From contig DXRF01000152.1 of assembly GCA_019411205.1 (NCBI GenBank), forward strand, positions 1 to 7,383: a DNA stretch of 7,383 nucleotides, given 5' to 3'. Of this stretch, positions 6,405 to 7,383 are shown piece after piece. The notes under the pieces were generated by a model. The model was given only the letters and a program-made list of their open reading frames with translations. It made no database searches and was not told where the DNA came from. A program made the translations under genes and the position numbers. The stretch is from Parabacteroides sp. (GTDB lineage Bacteria > Bacteroidota > Bacteroidia > Bacteroidales > Tannerellaceae). Position 1 is the first letter of the stretch. Each line of letters begins with the position of its first letter.

Positions 6405-7383
6405 ATGGTAACAATAGGAACACCGAAGTCGGCTACCGCAACGAAAGTTTTACTCTGCGGTTCCGGCGAATTAGGCAAAGAGTTTGTAATCGAGTTACAG
6501 CGTTATGGAGTGGAAGTGATCGCTTTGGATAAATATGCTGATGCTCCAGCCATGCAGGTTGCTCACCGTTCGTATGTCGTATCGATGTTGGACGGAGAAG
6601 CCTTGCGCGAGATTGTAGAAAAAGAAAAGCCTGACTATATTGTTCCCGAAGTGGAAGCCATCGCAACGCAGACGTTGATGGAACTGGAAAAAGAAGGATT
6701 CCACGTCATCCCGACTGCCCGTGCCACCTGGCTGACCATGAACCGCGAGGGCATCCGCCGTCTGGCAGCCGAGGAATTGGGCCTGCCGACCTCTCCTTAT
6801 CGCTTTGCCGAGACGGAAGAGGAGTTTATCGAAGCTGTAAAAACGATCGGGATGCCGTGTGTCGTCAAGCCGATCATGAGTTCGAGCGGACACGGACAGA
6901 GCGTCATCCGCAAAGAGGAAGATATCGACCGCTCCTGGCATTACGCACAGGAAGGCGGACGTGCCGGCGCCGGGAAGGTGATCGTGGAAGGGTTTGTCGA
7001 TTTCGATTACGAAATCACCCAGTTGACCGTCCGTCATATTGGAGGCACTTCATTCCTGGAACCGGTCGGACACGTACAGGTTGACGGCGACTATCGCGAA
7101 TCCTGGCAGCCACAAGCTATGAGCCCGGTTGCCAAAGAAAAGGCACGCGAGATCGCAGGCAAGATCACGGAAGCGCTTGGTGGTCGCGGTATTTTCGGAG
7201 TCGAATTGTTTGTAAAAGGTGAAAATGTCATTTTCAGCGAAGTCTCCCCCCGTCCGCACGACACGGGAATGGTCACGATGATCACGCAGGATCTTTCGCA
7301 GTTCGCCTTGCATGCCCGTGCCGTATTGGGCTTGCCAATCCCGAACATTGCTTTCCATGGTGCAGGCGCTTCACGTGCCGTTG
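6405..7383 (+). CDS. purT: Formate-dependent phosphoribosylglycinamide formyltransferase 2, 3' end cut by window edge
   Basis: PurT makes formyl-GAR from GAR, formate and ATP in purine synthesis, in the cytoplasm, without tetrahydrofolate. It is an ATP-grasp enzyme. The 326 codons seen (of about 390) align without gaps to E. coli PurT as I remember it, so residue numbers coincide. GAR contacts E22 and L23 lie in GSGELGKE, with E82 in VPEVEA. ATP contacts are R114, K155, the glycine-rich loop 160-165, E195-V198 and E203. Mg ligands are E267 and E279, and D286 lies in SPRPHDTGM. The one notable change is H163 where E. coli has lysine in the loop SSGKGQ (here SSGHGQ). The C-terminal GAR and ATP residues (K355, R362 and R363 in E. 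coli) lie beyond the window. The gene is divergent from the efflux operon and functionally unrelated to it. Confidence 0.97.
   Translation, partial: MVTIGTPKSATATKVLLCGSGELGKEFVIELQRYGVEVIALDKYADAPAMQVAHRSYVVSMLDGEALREIVEKEKPDYIVPEVEAIATQTLMELEKEGFHVIPTARATWLTMNREGIRRLAAEELGLPTSPYRFAETEEEFIEAVKTIGMPCVVKPIMSSSGHGQSVIRKEEDIDRSWHYAQEGGRAGAGKVIVEGFVDFDYEITQLTVRHIGGTSFLEPVGHVQVDGDYRESWQPQAMSPVAKEKAREIAGKITEALGGRGIFGVELFVKGENVIFSEVSPRPHDTGMVTMITQDLSQFALHARAVLGLPIPNIAFHGAGASRAV

Noticed and set aside
6116..6532. 138-codon plus-strand frame across the intergenic region
   Set aside because: It covers the regulatory elements and runs into purT in another frame; the composition is just translated AT-rich DNA.

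Overview
The window looks like chromosomal DNA from a Bacteroidales bacterium. Parabacteroides or a close relative is my guess from protein flavour, but I cannot confirm the genus without a search. The supporting signs are promoter elements of the Bacteroidetes type (TAnnTTTG at -7), absence of strong Shine-Dalgarno sequences, and a TolC-type protein and split MacB-like ABC exporter of the kind common in this phylum.

Layout. Positions 1-131 are non-coding and hold a strong hairpin terminator at 68-102. Positions 132-6049 carry five genes on the minus strand, read right to left: an ABC ATPase (5363-6049), a first FtsX/MacB-type permease (4105-5370, overlapping the ATPase by 8 bases), a second paralogous permease (2735-3997), a membrane-anchored periplasmic adaptor (1499-2620) and a TolC-family outer membrane factor (132-1484). 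Positions 6050-6404 are a divergent intergenic region with candidate promoters, a perfect 19-base palindrome and short direct repeats. From 6405 to the right edge runs purT on the plus strand, cut off by the window end at codon 326.

The five minus-strand genes form a complete MacAB-TolC-like tripartite exporter. The ATPase drives a pair of four-helix permeases, probably a heterodimer. The adaptor bridges the periplasm and the TolC-like protein forms the outer membrane conduit. The substrate (drug, peptide, lipid or siderophore) cannot be read from sequence. PurT is an unrelated housekeeping enzyme of purine synthesis.

The most unusual structure is a pair of AT-rich arrays with a 7-base period (unit TGATTTA, then its complement TAAATCA after a loop). 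They sit in the two gaps on either side of the second permease gene and nowhere else in the operon. The array at 2652-2737 contains a perfect 29-base inverted repeat; the one at 4005-4102 is a more decayed version of the same design. The rest is a fairly ordinary, intact efflux operon; I see no clear sign of a wholly new system.
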